A stretch of DNA of 49,191 nucleotides from an uncultured Eggerthellaceae bacterium (GCA_910580205.1 CAJTVP010000012.1:1-49191); one strand, 5' to 3'; shown: positions 1-8,089, counted from the stretch's first letter. The notes: a model not told the origin generated them from the letters alone. Made by a program: numbers and translations.

Positions 1-1
1 G

Positions 2-574
2 GGCTGGCTGCGCCTCACGCCCAATCCAGGTGACGGCTATGAGTTCGTGGATGAGATCAAGGGCGGCGTCATCCCCAACGGCCTGATCCCGGCGGTGGAC
101 AAGGGCGTGCAGGAGGCCATGGCCGAAGGGTTCTTGGCGGGGTACCCCATGGTGGACATCAAGTGCGCCGTCTTCGACGGTTCCTATCACTCCGTTGACT
201 CCAACGAGATGGCGTTCAAGACGGCGGCCCGCATCGGTTTCCGCGCGGCGGCCGCCAAGGCGAACCCGGTGGTGCTGGAGCCCATGGCCACCATGGACAT
301 CACCGTGAACGAGGAGTACGCAGGCGCGGTCATGGGGGATATCTCCACGCGGCGCGGACGCATCATCGGCACGGATGCAGGGGAGGCGGGCGACACCATC
401 ATCAAGGTGCGCGTGCCCTATGCTGAGGTGATCGAATACACGAAGGACCTGCGCTCTCTCACGCGCGGCTCTGGCTCGTACGCCATCCAAGTGGAAGGCT
501 ACGAGGAAGCGCCTCATGACGTGACCAAGAAGCTGGTGACGGAGTATGAGGAGGCTCGCGCGCAGGGCAACTGA
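2..574 (+). CDS. fusA: Elongation factor G, C-terminal part (5' end outside window)
   Basis: The window opens inside this gene; the frame is open from base 2 and ends at TGA 572-574. The visible 190 residues are domains IV and V of EF-G, the translocation GTPase that moves tRNA and mRNA through the ribosome. The conserved stretch GYEFVDEIKGGVIPNGLIPA, the segment DGSYHSVDSNEMAFK, and the domain V motif RRGRIIGTD are recognisable. The GTPase domain lies outside, so the G motifs cannot be checked. The next gene is a SpoVA-like membrane protein rather than tuf, and a strong terminator follows. The copy may therefore be an EF-G paralogue instead of the str-operon fusA. Confidence 0.9.
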   Translation, partial: GWLRLTPNPGDGYEFVDEIKGGVIPNGLIPAVDKGVQEAMAEGFLAGYPMVDIKCAVFDGSYHSVDSNEMAFKTAARIGFRAAAAKANPVVLEPMATMDITVNEEYAGAVMGDISTRRGRIIGTDAGEAGDTIIKVRVPYAEVIEYTKDLRSLTRGSGSYAIQVEGYEEAPHDVTKKLVTEYEEARAQGN

Positions 575-603
575 CGCGAAGCTGGGTGATCCAGAGCGAA
601 CCA

Positions 604-632
604 GGGCGCCGCTTCCCGCGGCGCCCTTTTTT
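604..632 (+). terminator. Rho-independent terminator after EF-G
   Basis: A perfect 9-bp stem (GGGCGCCGC, 604-612, with GCGGCGCCC, 618-626) has a five-base loop and is followed by six T residues. It lies 29 bases after the EF-G stop codon and ends that transcript. Confidence 0.93.
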
Positions 633-678
633 GTGCGCGCGTGGCGGACTCATCGGAGGGATTGCCAAGCACATCCCC

Positions 679-684
679 TATAAT
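679..684 (+). promoter_or_regulatory. Possible -10 box for the SpoVA-like gene
   Basis: A perfect TATAAT lies after the EF-G terminator, about 97 bases before the next start codon. No good -35 hexamer is seen at 16-18 bases, so this is only a candidate. Confidence 0.3.
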
Positions 685-780
685 CATGCCAACTTGCGCG
701 CTATAGGGGGCGCGCGGATAGCAAGGGGAAGTGCGGATCATCAGTTGAGGGCTGCGATCTGCACCTGTCTAGGGGGAAGA

Positions 781-1722
781 ATGAAACCATATAAAACAGT
801 CATCTACAGCTTTTTCGTGGGAGGCTTGTTCGCGCTCATCGCGCAAACCATCCTCTCGTTCTGGCAGGTCGTGCTCGCAGGCACGCCCATGGAGTTCTTC
901 ACGGGAGGCGCGACGCTCGTCTCCATGGGCGTCATCGGCTGCGTTCTGGGCGGCTTGGCCGTGTATCAGTACGTGGAGGAGTGGGCCACGTTCGGCGCTC
1001 TCCTTCCGTTCTCCGGTTTCGCCATGGCCGTGGGCATGAAAGCGGTGGGCCCGTGGACCACGAAGAACGAGTCCATGGGAAAGTGCATTTGGAATTGCGT
1101 TTGGTTCGTCGTCTGGTTCAACGTGCTGTTCATGGCCGTATGCGTGGCCATTGGCTATGTGTGCGGAATGATGGGCGTGCAGCCGGGTCAGAATCTGGGG
1201 GTTCCCAAGACTGAAGGCGGGATGCTGTTCTTCAACGCATTCTGGGTAGGTGGGCTGCTCGCGGCCATCTTCCAGGTGCTCTTCCTTGTTTGCAAGGCCA
1301 TCACGCCCAAGACCACGCCGCTCTACATCCTGATGACGGCCTGGATGGTTGGAGCCATCCTTGCCCCCTTCGGGGTCTCCGGCGCTCTTGCCAACTTCGC
1401 GGGCCAGGGTTTCTCGGTCATGATCACCGTGGGTGGATACAATACCTACAACATCGGCATGGACCTGTTCTTGGGCGGCGAGCACGCCATGGCTGGCCTT
1501 GTGCACCTTGGTTCATTCGCGCTGGCGGTGTGCGGCCTTGCGCTGACGGCTCTGTTCACCTTCTGGATCTACAACTGGGTGTTCGGCCGCAAGCCCATCC
1601 ATCAGGTCCATGTGGAGAAGGCTCAGCATTCTCTGGCGGAGCTCACGGAGAAGATGCCGCCTTCTGATAACATCGAAGGGTTCGATTACGACGTAAAGCC
1701 TGAGGCCACGCCCAGCGCGTGA
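781..1722 (+). CDS. SpoVAC/SpoVAE-like membrane protein, tandem fusion
   Basis: A 313-residue integral membrane protein. The start at 781 is chosen because GGGGGAAG sits just upstream and the hydrophobic domain begins at once; the open frame upstream is non-hydrophobic. Residues 1-125 look like SpoVAC: a FFVGGLFALIAQ segment, then GVYQYVEEWATFGALLPFSGFAMAV, which corresponds to the SpoVA motif around GAGxxVPxxGFxxS. Residues about 145-250 repeat the pattern (WVGGLLAAIFQ, then FAGQGFSVMI), resembling SpoVAEb. In Bacillus, SpoVA proteins form the channel that moves dipicolinic acid into spores. No spore genes are near, so the transported solute is unknown. The C-terminal 50 residues are hydrophilic. 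The gene after it may be cotranscribed (33-base gap). Confidence 0.72.
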   Translation: MKPYKTVIYSFFVGGLFALIAQTILSFWQVVLAGTPMEFFTGGATLVSMGVIGCVLGGLAVYQYVEEWATFGALLPFSGFAMAVGMKAVGPWTTKNESMGKCIWNCVWFVVWFNVLFMAVCVAIGYVCGMMGVQPGQNLGVPKTEGGMLFFNAFWVGGLLAAIFQVLFLVCKAITPKTTPLYILMTAWMVGAILAPFGVSGALANFAGQGFSVMITVGGYNTYNIGMDLFLGGEHAMAGLVHLGSFALAVCGLALTALFTFWIYNWVFGRKPIHQVHVEKAQHSLAELTEKMPPSDNIEGFDYDVKPEATPSA

Positions 1723-1755
1723 CGCTCTCAAGATCGGGAAAAGGACGGTTGACCT

Positions 1756-2043
1756 GTGAGCAGCAAGAAGAGCAAAGGGCGTCAAGCCAAACGGATCCAA
1801 GAGCTTGAGGTCAAGAAGCGCTCAGGGATGCTCCAAGCCGTCGCCGCTTTCGTCATCATGGTGGTCTTGATCTTCATCAAGACCACCTTTTCCGCCATGG
1901 GCGCCGAGTGGGCGGATGCGTTCGCCACGAACGCCGTCATCTTCATCCTTGCGCTGGTGGCTGCTGGTTTCGCGGGCTATGGCACGCGGAGATGGAACCG
2001 GGCTCGCAAAGAGCTCGATCAACTCAAAGCCATCCGAAAATAG
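1756..2043 (+). CDS. Small two-helix membrane protein, unknown function
   Basis: A 95-residue protein starting at GTG 1756, with AAGGAC a little far upstream. The N-terminal 24 residues are very basic (SSKKSKGRQAKR). Two hydrophobic segments follow at about residues 25-47 and 58-76, and a basic, helical C-terminus ends in QLKAIRK. The positive charges at both ends predict that both termini are in the cytoplasm. It follows the SpoVA-like gene by 33 bases on the same strand and may be cotranscribed with it. I recognise no family. Confidence 0.6.
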   Translation: MSSKKSKGRQAKRIQELEVKKRSGMLQAVAAFVIMVVLIFIKTTFSAMGAEWADAFATNAVIFILALVAAGFAGYGTRRWNRARKELDQLKAIRK

Positions 2044-2089
2044 ATTCTCAATTTTATCGTACATATGTTCTGATTTTGTGTTAGACTGC

Positions 2090-2103
2090 CTTCCATAAGG
2101 AAG
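2090..2103. repeat. Short inverted repeat upstream of the 259-residue gene
   Basis: CTTCC and GGAAG are separated by ATAA, inside the AT-richer stretch (2044-2100) before the gene at 2221. It could be a weak hairpin ending the preceding pair of genes. No T run follows. Confidence 0.3.
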
Positions 2104-2220
2104 AGCAAGCGCACCCAAAACCTGATTGGCCGCAGGGGTTGAGCGTCCAGTTCGCCGGAAGCCTCATTCCGGCCGCACGCTTGTCAACAGGTCAATCGGA
2201 AAAGGGAAGAAGGTGCGCTC

Positions 2221-3000
2221 ATGGTCGCGCAGAACACATCATCGCTCATTTGCTTTTTCACGGAAACGAAGGCGCGCAAGGAAGACATCACCTGCGTTCA
2301 TGATGCGTTCAGGCATCTTGATCCAGAGAAGCTTTTGAGCGTGCTATTGGAGAACCAGCTGTCCTGGAAGCTGGATCCGCGCCTCCTGTCCGGACGCGCG
2401 AAAGATCATCTGCTGCAACGAACGGCGGCCATGCTCAAGCTCATGTACCAGATAGAGCCTGTTCCATTGGAGAAGCCTGACCAGATCATCATCCCGTTGC
2501 AGACGTTCCGCTATCCTGGCAGCGGCAATGCCATCAAGCGGGAGATCCGGGCTGCCATCTTGGATCTGTCGGATCATCCGGGATCTGATGGTCGTTCTTT
2601 TGAATATGCGCGAACCATCTCCCAGTGGTTGACGCTCCTCGCGCTCCAAGATCAAGAGCAGCCTTCCTGCATCCACCGCATCGATGCGCTCATCAACGTC
2701 CCATGGGCAAGCGTCCTTGGCTCTGCCATCTGGTTGCCATCATCGCTCACAGAATACGAAAGGTATGCGGAACTGGGCCATTTGTTCTGGATCATGGCCT
2801 ACCACAGCTTCGCTGAGGCGGTGTTCGAGATGAAGGCATCGGTCCTTGAGCCTTCGCCTGATCTTGAAGCGGCCGCAGAGAAGATGAACCGCTTCTATGA
2901 GGAGCAGGAGCTCAAGATGGCGCGCATCTCTGAGCTGCTGAGCTTCAACGCTTTCCAGGATGCCTTGGTGTGCGCCAAGCCGCTCAAGGAAGCAGCCTGA
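2221..3000 (+). CDS. Hypothetical protein, 259 residues
   Basis: Unrecognised, probably soluble and mostly helical protein, with no signal peptide or membrane segment. The start ATG at 2221 follows GGGAAGAAGG at suitable distance. Visible features are an N-terminal segment with KARKEDITCVHDAF, a central region rich in aliphatic residues (QIIIPLQTFRYPGSGNAIKREI), and a Glu/Lys-rich helix near residues 215-240. It stands alone between the small membrane protein and the glutamate synthase genes, with 177 bases upstream and about 137 downstream, so it is probably its own transcription unit. I cannot assign a function. Confidence 0.6.
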   Translation: MVAQNTSSLICFFTETKARKEDITCVHDAFRHLDPEKLLSVLLENQLSWKLDPRLLSGRAKDHLLQRTAAMLKLMYQIEPVPLEKPDQIIIPLQTFRYPGSGNAIKREIRAAILDLSDHPGSDGRSFEYARTISQWLTLLALQDQEQPSCIHRIDALINVPWASVLGSAIWLPSSLTEYERYAELGHLFWIMAYHSFAEAVFEMKASVLEPSPDLEAAAEKMNRFYEEQELKMARISELLSFNAFQDALVCAKPLKEAA

Positions 3001-3060
3001 TCTCCGCAGCCGTGATGCGCGGCTCATTAACCTGATGGAAACACAGGGCACACCAGCGCG

Positions 3061-3084
3061 AAACATGGGATTCGTACCATGTTT
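3061..3084. promoter_or_regulatory. Perfect inverted repeat before the glutamate synthase genes
   Basis: AAACATGG (3061-3068) and CCATGTTT (3077-3084) are exact inverted copies separated by eight bases. They lie 53 bases upstream of the amidotransferase start. The symmetry fits a dimeric repressor or activator site; it could also form a leader hairpin. Confidence 0.45.
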
Positions 3085-3137
3085 ACATAACAAGCGCTGA
3101 ACACCCTGTTCATGAATGAGAAAGGTGCGTGGCATCC

Positions 3138-4337
3138 ATGTTCAAGCAGCGAAGAGAAGGAGAGGTGCGCATTCCGTCTGGGTGCGCCATCGCCGCCATC
3201 ATGGATCGGTCAGGGAAGCGCCATGACGGCACGGACATCCTCCGCTCCATCGCGCTCATGCATGAGAGGAGCAATGGGCTGGGCGGTGGTTTCGCGGCTT
3301 ACGGCATCTACCCGGAATACGAGGATCTGTACGCATTCCATATCATGTATGAAACACCGGAAGCGCGCAGCGCGGCAGAGGAATACCTTGGCGCGTATTT
3401 CCTGGTGGAGAAGCAGGAGCGCATCCCCACACAAGAAGTGACCAGCATCAAGAATCCACCAGATATCTGGCGCTACTTCGCCGCAGTGCATCCCATGAAG
3501 TTGAACATGAGCGGCTTGGACGAAGCGGAATACACCATGCGCCATGTCTTCCATGTGAACTCGCAGATTCAAGGAGCGTTCGTGGCGTCGTCTGGCAAGA
3601 ACATGGGCGCATTCAAAGGCGTGGGGTATCCGGAAGATATCGGAGAGTTCTACCGCATCCAAGATTATGAAGCCTGGGCCTGGACGGCGCATGGACGATT
3701 TCCCACCAACACGCCTGGTTGGTGGGGCGGTGCGCATCCTTTCACGCTGCTCAACTGGTCGGTGGTGCACAATGGAGAGATCTCAAGCTATGACGCGAAT
3801 CGCCGCTACGTTGAACAATTCGGTTATCGATGCGAATTGCAAACGGACACGGAGGTCATCACGTATCTGTTCGACCTTTTGGCTCGTCGCCATGGGCTCT
3901 CTCAGGAGATGGCGGCGCACATCATGACCGCAAGCTCATGGGATGACATAGATCGCATGCCTCCCGATCAGGCAGCGTTCGAAACGGCGCTGCGCACCAC
4001 CTATTCCAGCGCGTTGGTGAATGGGCCGTTCTCCATCATCGTGGGTTCAGAGGAGGGCTTGCTGGCGCTGAATGATCGCCTGAAGCTGCGGGCTCTCATG
4101 ACCGCAGAGAAGGATTCCATCGTCTATCTTGCCAGCGAACAGGCGGCCATTGAAGTGGTGCGCCCAGACGCTCAGAACATGAGGCCCATAGAAGGGGGAG
4201 TCCCGTTCGTCGTACAGCTTGATGAGGTGGCTGCCCGCAAACGCGCTTGCCCTGCGGAGAATCAACCCTATGAAGCGGCGCTCACCCACGAAACGGGCGT
4301 CATGCCACCTCGTAGGCAGGAGAGCGTCCATGCTTGA
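3138..4337 (+). CDS. Glutamate synthase, class II glutamine amidotransferase subunit
   Basis: A 399-residue Ntn-type glutaminase subunit that releases ammonia from glutamine for the partner FMN subunit. ATG 3138 is preferred to GTG 3129 because GAAAGGTG sits at about 11 bases. The likely nucleophile is Cys16 in RIPSGCAIAAIMDRSG; the family's motifs HERSNGLGGGFAAYGIYPEY, AHGRFPTNTPGWWGGAHPF, HNGEISSY and TDTEV follow. As in archaeal and clostridial stand-alone forms, the Cys is not next to Met1, so a short propeptide must be removed or the start lies elsewhere. The last 8 bases overlap the next gene, which suggests translational coupling. GlxB/MgsA-type subunits are related alternatives. Confidence 0.82.
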   Translation: MFKQRREGEVRIPSGCAIAAIMDRSGKRHDGTDILRSIALMHERSNGLGGGFAAYGIYPEYEDLYAFHIMYETPEARSAAEEYLGAYFLVEKQERIPTQEVTSIKNPPDIWRYFAAVHPMKLNMSGLDEAEYTMRHVFHVNSQIQGAFVASSGKNMGAFKGVGYPEDIGEFYRIQDYEAWAWTAHGRFPTNTPGWWGGAHPFTLLNWSVVHNGEISSYDANRRYVEQFGYRCELQTDTEVITYLFDLLARRHGLSQEMAAHIMTASSWDDIDRMPPDQAAFETALRTTYSSALVNGPFSIIVGSEEGLLALNDRLKLRALMTAEKDSIVYLASEQAAIEVVRPDAQNMRPIEGGVPFVVQLDEVAARKRACPAENQPYEAALTHETGVMPPRRQESVHA

Positions 4338-5835
4338 TCAAGTGCTTCCAAAATACAAAGTCCTTCGGGATGAAGATGAATGCGTGCAGTGCAACATTTG
4401 CGTGAAAGAATGCGCGAATGACGTGCATGGGCTGCGAAAGGAGCGGGGGACGCTCAGGGCGGACCATGCCAAATGCGTGAATTGCCAGCGATGCGTGTTC
4501 ATGTGCCCCACTCATGCGCTCGCCATCACCCGGTGGCCGCAGGTGGATGCTGGATCTGAGAATTGGACGCTCAGATACATGCAGGATATCGCCAAGCAAG
4601 CCCAAACCGGTGGCGTGCTGTTGTCTTCCATGGGGAATCCTGAGCTGTATCCGCTCTATTGGGACAAGCTGTTGTTGAACGCAAGCCAGGTGACCAATCC
4701 TTCCATCGATCCTCTCCGAGAGCCCATGGAAACCCGCGTGTTCCTGGGCAGCCGTCCTGGGATGCTCAAAGTGAATGAACGGGAGCAGCGGATCGTGAGC
4801 CCCATGCCCATCCAGCTCAAGCTTGATGTCCCCATCATGTTCTCAGCCATGAGCTTCGGCTCCATCTCGCTCAACACGCAGAGATGCTTGGCGTTGGCGG
4901 CGCGGGAGCTGGGGACGTATTTCAACACCGGCGAAGGCGGTTTCCATGAGGATCTGGAGCAGTTCGGGGAGAACGCCATCGTGCAGGTGGCCTCAGGAAG
5001 ATTCGGCGTCAGCCCGCATTACCTCAACGCGGGCGCCGCGGTGGAGATCAAGATAGGGCAGGGAGCGAAACCGGGGATCGGCGGACACTTGCCTGGCGAG
5101 AAAATCAATGCGGAAGTGTCGGGCACGCGCATGATCCCGGAAGGAACGGATGCCATATCACCAGCTCCCCATCATGACATCTACTCCATTGAAGATCTGC
5201 GGCAGCTCATCTTCTCCATCAAGGAGGCCACGCGCTACGCCAAGCCCATCTTGGTGAAGATCGCCGCCGTGCACAACATAGCCGCCATCGCATCTGGCAT
5301 CGCGCGCGCTGGCGCGGATATCATCGTCATCGATGGTTTCCGTGGGGGCACGGGAGCCGCCCCGAAGCGCATCCGAGACAACGCGGGCATCCCCATCGAG
5401 CTTGCTCTGGCATCCGTTGACCAACGCCTTCGCGAAGAGGGCATCCGCTCAACGGTCAGCCTGGTGGCAAGCGGCTCCATCCGCAGTTCCGCTGACATCG
5501 TGCGCGCCATAGCGCTGGGGGCTGATGCGGTGTCCATCGCCTCCGCCGCGCTCATCGCCATCGGTTGCCACCAATGCGGAGATTGCTCAAGCGGGAAGTG
5601 CAATTGGGGGATAACCACGCAACGCCCTGAGCTCACCTGCCGCCTTGATCCAGAAGAGGCTTCCCGTCGTGTGGTGAACCTGATCCGCGGCTGGAACCAT
5701 GAGATCCAGGAGATGATGGGAGGCATGGGGATCAACGCCATAGACAGCTTGCGGGGGAACAGGCTGATGTTGCGCGGCGTGGGACTGAACGAGAAGGAAC
5801 TTGAGATCTTAGGGGTCAAACATGCAGGGGAGTGA
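4330..5835 (+). CDS. gltB: Glutamate synthase core: ferredoxin domain plus FMN-binding domain
   Basis: A 501-residue archaeal-type glutamate synthase catalytic subunit, which makes glutamate from 2-oxoglutarate and glutamine-derived ammonia. The N-terminus is a two-cluster ferredoxin domain (Cys18, 21, 24, 28 and Cys49, 52, 55, 59). The TIM barrel follows, with IMFSAMSFGSIS, NTGEGGF, GQGAKPGIGGHLPGEK, DGFRGGTGAAP and VASGSIRSSADIVRAIALGAD. Cys413, 416, 419 and 424 fall where the [3Fe-4S] site is expected. ATG 4330 lies inside the previous gene. No NADPH-dependent small subunit (gltD) is adjacent, so the fused ferredoxin domain probably accepts electrons from a soluble carrier. Confidence 0.87.
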   Translation: MLDQVLPKYKVLRDEDECVQCNICVKECANDVHGLRKERGTLRADHAKCVNCQRCVFMCPTHALAITRWPQVDAGSENWTLRYMQDIAKQAQTGGVLLSSMGNPELYPLYWDKLLLNASQVTNPSIDPLREPMETRVFLGSRPGMLKVNEREQRIVSPMPIQLKLDVPIMFSAMSFGSISLNTQRCLALAARELGTYFNTGEGGFHEDLEQFGENAIVQVASGRFGVSPHYLNAGAAVEIKIGQGAKPGIGGHLPGEKINAEVSGTRMIPEGTDAISPAPHHDIYSIEDLRQLIFSIKEATRYAKPILVKIAAVHNIAAIASGIARAGADIIVIDGFRGGTGAAPKRIRDNAGIPIELALASVDQRLREEGIRSTVSLVASGSIRSSADIVRAIALGADAVSIASAALIAIGCHQCGDCSSGKCNWGITTQRPELTCRLDPEEASRRVVNLIRGWNHEIQEMMGGMGINAIDSLRGNRLMLRGVGLNEKELEILGVKHAGE

Positions 5836-6550
5836 GCAGATCCGCTTGGGCACCATGCCGTTCAAAGAAGCCAATGAGCAGGTGCGTGCCAGTCTTGAGG
5901 CCCATGATGCCGTAGAGCTCCATGAGGTGTTCGCCCAGCGCTATCTTGGTTGCGCTCTTCCCGCGGGGAAGTCCCTTTCCATCCATGGCACGCCGGGCAA
6001 TGACATGGCGGCATACATGGAAGGCGGCACCATAGAGGTGTTCGGCAACGCGCAAGACCAGATCGGCAACACCATGGATGGCGGCCGCATCGTCATCCAT
6101 GGCCGGTGCGGAGATGCGGCGGGCTATGCCATGCGCGGCGGGAGCATCTTCATCCGTGATGATTGCGGCTGGCGCGTGGGCATCCATATGAAGCAGTATG
6201 AGCAGAAGATCCCCGTCATCATCATCGGGGGAGATGCGGGAAGCTTCCTGGGAGAGTACATGGCTGGCGGCGTCATCGTGTTGTTGGGTCAAGCGGGTCA
6301 ATATCTGGCGACGGGGATGCATGGCGGCAGGATGTACCTTGCTCATGAGCCGACTCCTCACAATGTAAGCGAAGGGCTTGAGATCTGCGCGCTGGATGCA
6401 GCGGATGAACGGGAGCTTGAGCCATTGCTCATTGAATACAAAGAGCGATTTCCGGAGAGCGCGAACAAAGTCCCGCCAGTGCGACAGTTCAAAAAGCTCG
6501 TGCCTCTTTCTTCAAGGCCCTATGCGTCTTTGTACACCGCCAATGGTTAG
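5822..6550 (+). CDS. Glutamate synthase GXGXG-domain subunit
   Basis: A 242-residue right-handed beta-helix protein equal to the C-terminal GXGXG domain of large glutamate synthases. The repeated Gly-rich turns are visible (GTPGNDMAAYMEGGTIEVFG, GNTMDGGRIVIHG, GYAMRGGSIFI, GEYMAGGVIVLLG, GMHGGRMYL). This domain is structural and helps hold the synthase and amidotransferase domains around the ammonia channel. It overlaps the core gene by 14 bases, so all three genes form one tightly coupled operon. The order amidotransferase, core, GXGXG matches the domain order of single-chain GltB, as if the gene had been split. Confidence 0.85.
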   Translation: MQGSEQIRLGTMPFKEANEQVRASLEAHDAVELHEVFAQRYLGCALPAGKSLSIHGTPGNDMAAYMEGGTIEVFGNAQDQIGNTMDGGRIVIHGRCGDAAGYAMRGGSIFIRDDCGWRVGIHMKQYEQKIPVIIIGGDAGSFLGEYMAGGVIVLLGQAGQYLATGMHGGRMYLAHEPTPHNVSEGLEICALDAADERELEPLLIEYKERFPESANKVPPVRQFKKLVPLSSRPYASLYTANG

Positions 6551-6642
6551 ATTCCAAGCGTCTGCCCAATGAGCTGTTGGCGCCTTCCCCATGTTCGCTA
6601 TGGTCTATGATCAAAGGAGATGTGGACAGCGAAGGAGAGACC

Positions 6643-7107
6643 ATGGATGTCATGCTCGTTGAAGACCGACCTCCTGAGATGATAGAGCAGCTCAAAGGTC
6701 TTTGGCGTCGGTCTGTTGAGGCCACCCATGATTTTCTCACTGTCGCTGACATGGATCGCATCGGCGCCTATGTGCCTGATGCCATCGCCTCCGTTGAGGA
6801 GCTTGCTGTCGCCTATGGGGACGACGAAGCGTTATTGGGCTTCGTCGGCGTGCAAGACGGCACGGTGGAGATGTTGTTCGTGGACGATGCCCGTCGCGGT
6901 CAAGGCGCAGGGAGCTCCTTGTTGCGATTCGCGGTGGAGGAGCTGGGCGCTCGTCAGCTGGAAGTGAACGAGCAGAATCCGCAAGCGGCAGCTTTCTACG
7001 CTCATCGCGGGTGGCATGTGACAGGTCGTCGTGATGTGGATGACAGGGGAGAGCCGTTCCCGCTGCTGCAGATGGAGCTTCTGTCTTCAGACGAGAAGCC
7101 TGAATGA
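6643..7107 (+). CDS. yjaB: GNAT N-acetyltransferase, YjaB-like
   Basis: A 154-residue GCN5-type acetyltransferase using acetyl-CoA. The start ATG 6643 follows GAAGGAGAG. The N-terminal LWRRSVEATHDFL, the acetyl-CoA loop RRGQGAGSSLLRFAV, and the end NEQNPQAAAFYAHRGWHV followed by GRRDVDDRGEPFPLLQM all match E. coli YjaB closely. The natural substrate of this family is uncertain. The gene stands alone and converges with the HTH regulator gene downstream. Confidence 0.82.
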   Translation: MDVMLVEDRPPEMIEQLKGLWRRSVEATHDFLTVADMDRIGAYVPDAIASVEELAVAYGDDEALLGFVGVQDGTVEMLFVDDARRGQGAGSSLLRFAVEELGARQLEVNEQNPQAAAFYAHRGWHVTGRRDVDDRGEPFPLLQMELLSSDEKPE

Positions 7108-7142
7108 GGAAGCGCTGCGCTCCTGGGTTCTTTCAGGCCGCA

Positions 7143-7757
7143 TCAGCCGGAAGTGAACTTGTAGACCAACACTCCCAGGAGCGCGCCTGCACCCGCTCCC
7201 AGAAGGAGCTTCGCTGCTGTGGTGAATGCAGGATGCGTTCGCGCGAAGCCCGTTCTCCCTTCAGGGGATGTTTCTTTCCTTTGCGTGAAAGCGAGGATCT
7301 CTTGGTACGTGACCAAGTCGTGCTTCTTCTTGAGATGCTCAACGGCGATGGCGGCCCCCAAGGCTACAGCCCAAAGTGGCAGAAAGGTCGCCGCACCAGC
7401 CAGAGTCCCTTTGGACAGGTTCCCGATGCCGAAGGGATCGGTCCACGCCGCTGACAGCCCAACGAAGAAAACGATGCCAAGCGCTGCAGATGCGGTTGCC
7501 ACCCAAGAGAGCCAGCGGAGTTTTCGCGCATCGTCATGCACGATGCGCTTCATGAGCTCTATGTCGCCGCTGAGAAGCTCATCGGTGGTGACGTTGAACA
7601 GCTGGCTGAGAAGGAGCAGACTCTCCACATCGGGATAGGTGCGGTCCGTTTCCCAGTTGGAGATGGTCTGCCGAGATACGAATATGGCCTTTGCGAGCTC
7701 CTCTTGGGACAAGCCCCTCTCGATGCGCTTTGCGCGTATCTGCTCAGCAAGCTTCAC
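7143..7757 (-). CDS. Membrane-tethered HTH (XRE-type) regulator
   Basis: About 204 residues. The N-terminal Cro/CI helix-turn-helix (KLAEQIRAKRIERGLSQEEL, then FVSRQTISNWETDRTYPDVE) is of the type that begins MKLAEQI. I therefore prefer GTG at 7757, which has GGAGGA 13 bases upstream, over the ATG at 7802. The C-terminal half holds three hydrophobic segments (from about residues 82, 115 and 180), so the DNA-binding domain is held at the membrane. Its start overlaps the end of the small membrane protein gene, and the two are probably cotranscribed. Targets are unknown; self-regulation is usual for such pairs. Confidence 0.78.
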   Translation of the reverse strand: MKLAEQIRAKRIERGLSQEELAKAIFVSRQTISNWETDRTYPDVESLLLLSQLFNVTTDELLSGDIELMKRIVHDDARKLRWLSWVATASAALGIVFFVGLSAAWTDPFGIGNLSKGTLAGAATFLPLWAVALGAAIAVEHLKKKHDLVTYQEILAFTQRKETSPEGRTGFARTHPAFTTAAKLLLGAGAGALLGVLVYKFTSG

Positions 7758-7941
7758 GGTCTGCCTGTTCTCCTCCAAACCCGTTGCGCGCTCCTTCAAC
7801 ATCTTGCGAAGCCAGCAGCTTCTCCAGCTTCTTGAAACGGCGATCGGACGTGATGGTGATGTGCACGATGGCGGCGCACTGGATGACGCATGCTAGAGCG
7901 AGGAGCAGCATCAGGATGGCGATGGCGTTCGTTGACAACAT
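7744..7941 (-). CDS. Small single-pass membrane protein upstream of HTH regulator
   Basis: A 65-residue protein. The start at 7941 is supported by AGAAAGG upstream on the minus strand. One hydrophobic helix spans about residues 5-28 (NAIAILMLLLALACVIQCAA). A short polar tail with RRFKKLEKLLASQDVEGARN follows and looks helical. It overlaps the regulator gene by 14 bases, so translation may be coupled. A role as a partner or signal protein for the membrane-bound regulator is an inference from gene order only. Confidence 0.55.
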   Translation of the reverse strand: MLSTNAIAILMLLLALACVIQCAAIVHITITSDRRFKKLEKLLASQDVEGARNGFGGEQADREAC

Positions 7942-8051
7942 GAGGATGCCTTTCTCTTCCAACCGCCGGCGGGCAACGGGGAGCAAAGGACCGGCGAAGT
8001 TGCGTCATCGTAGCATCGAATTCGTGGAAAAGGTCCTTTCAGGCGCTCATC

Positions 8052-8077
8052 GGCTTGTCAAAATCCTTTGACAAGCC
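8052..8077. repeat. Perfect 11-bp inverted repeat between two minus-strand units
   Basis: GGCTTGTCAAA (8052-8062) and TTTGACAAGCC (8067-8077) flank the four bases ATCC. It lies 12 bases past the aldehyde dehydrogenase stop and about 110 bases before the small membrane protein gene. There is no U tract on either strand, so it may be an incomplete terminator, or an operator for the HTH unit. Confidence 0.5.
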
Positions 8078-8089
8078 TGATACGCTGGG

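Noticed and set aside
8052..8077. Intrinsic terminator for the aldehyde dehydrogenase gene
   Set aside because: The stem is perfect but there is no U tract on either strand, so it is listed only as an inverted repeat.
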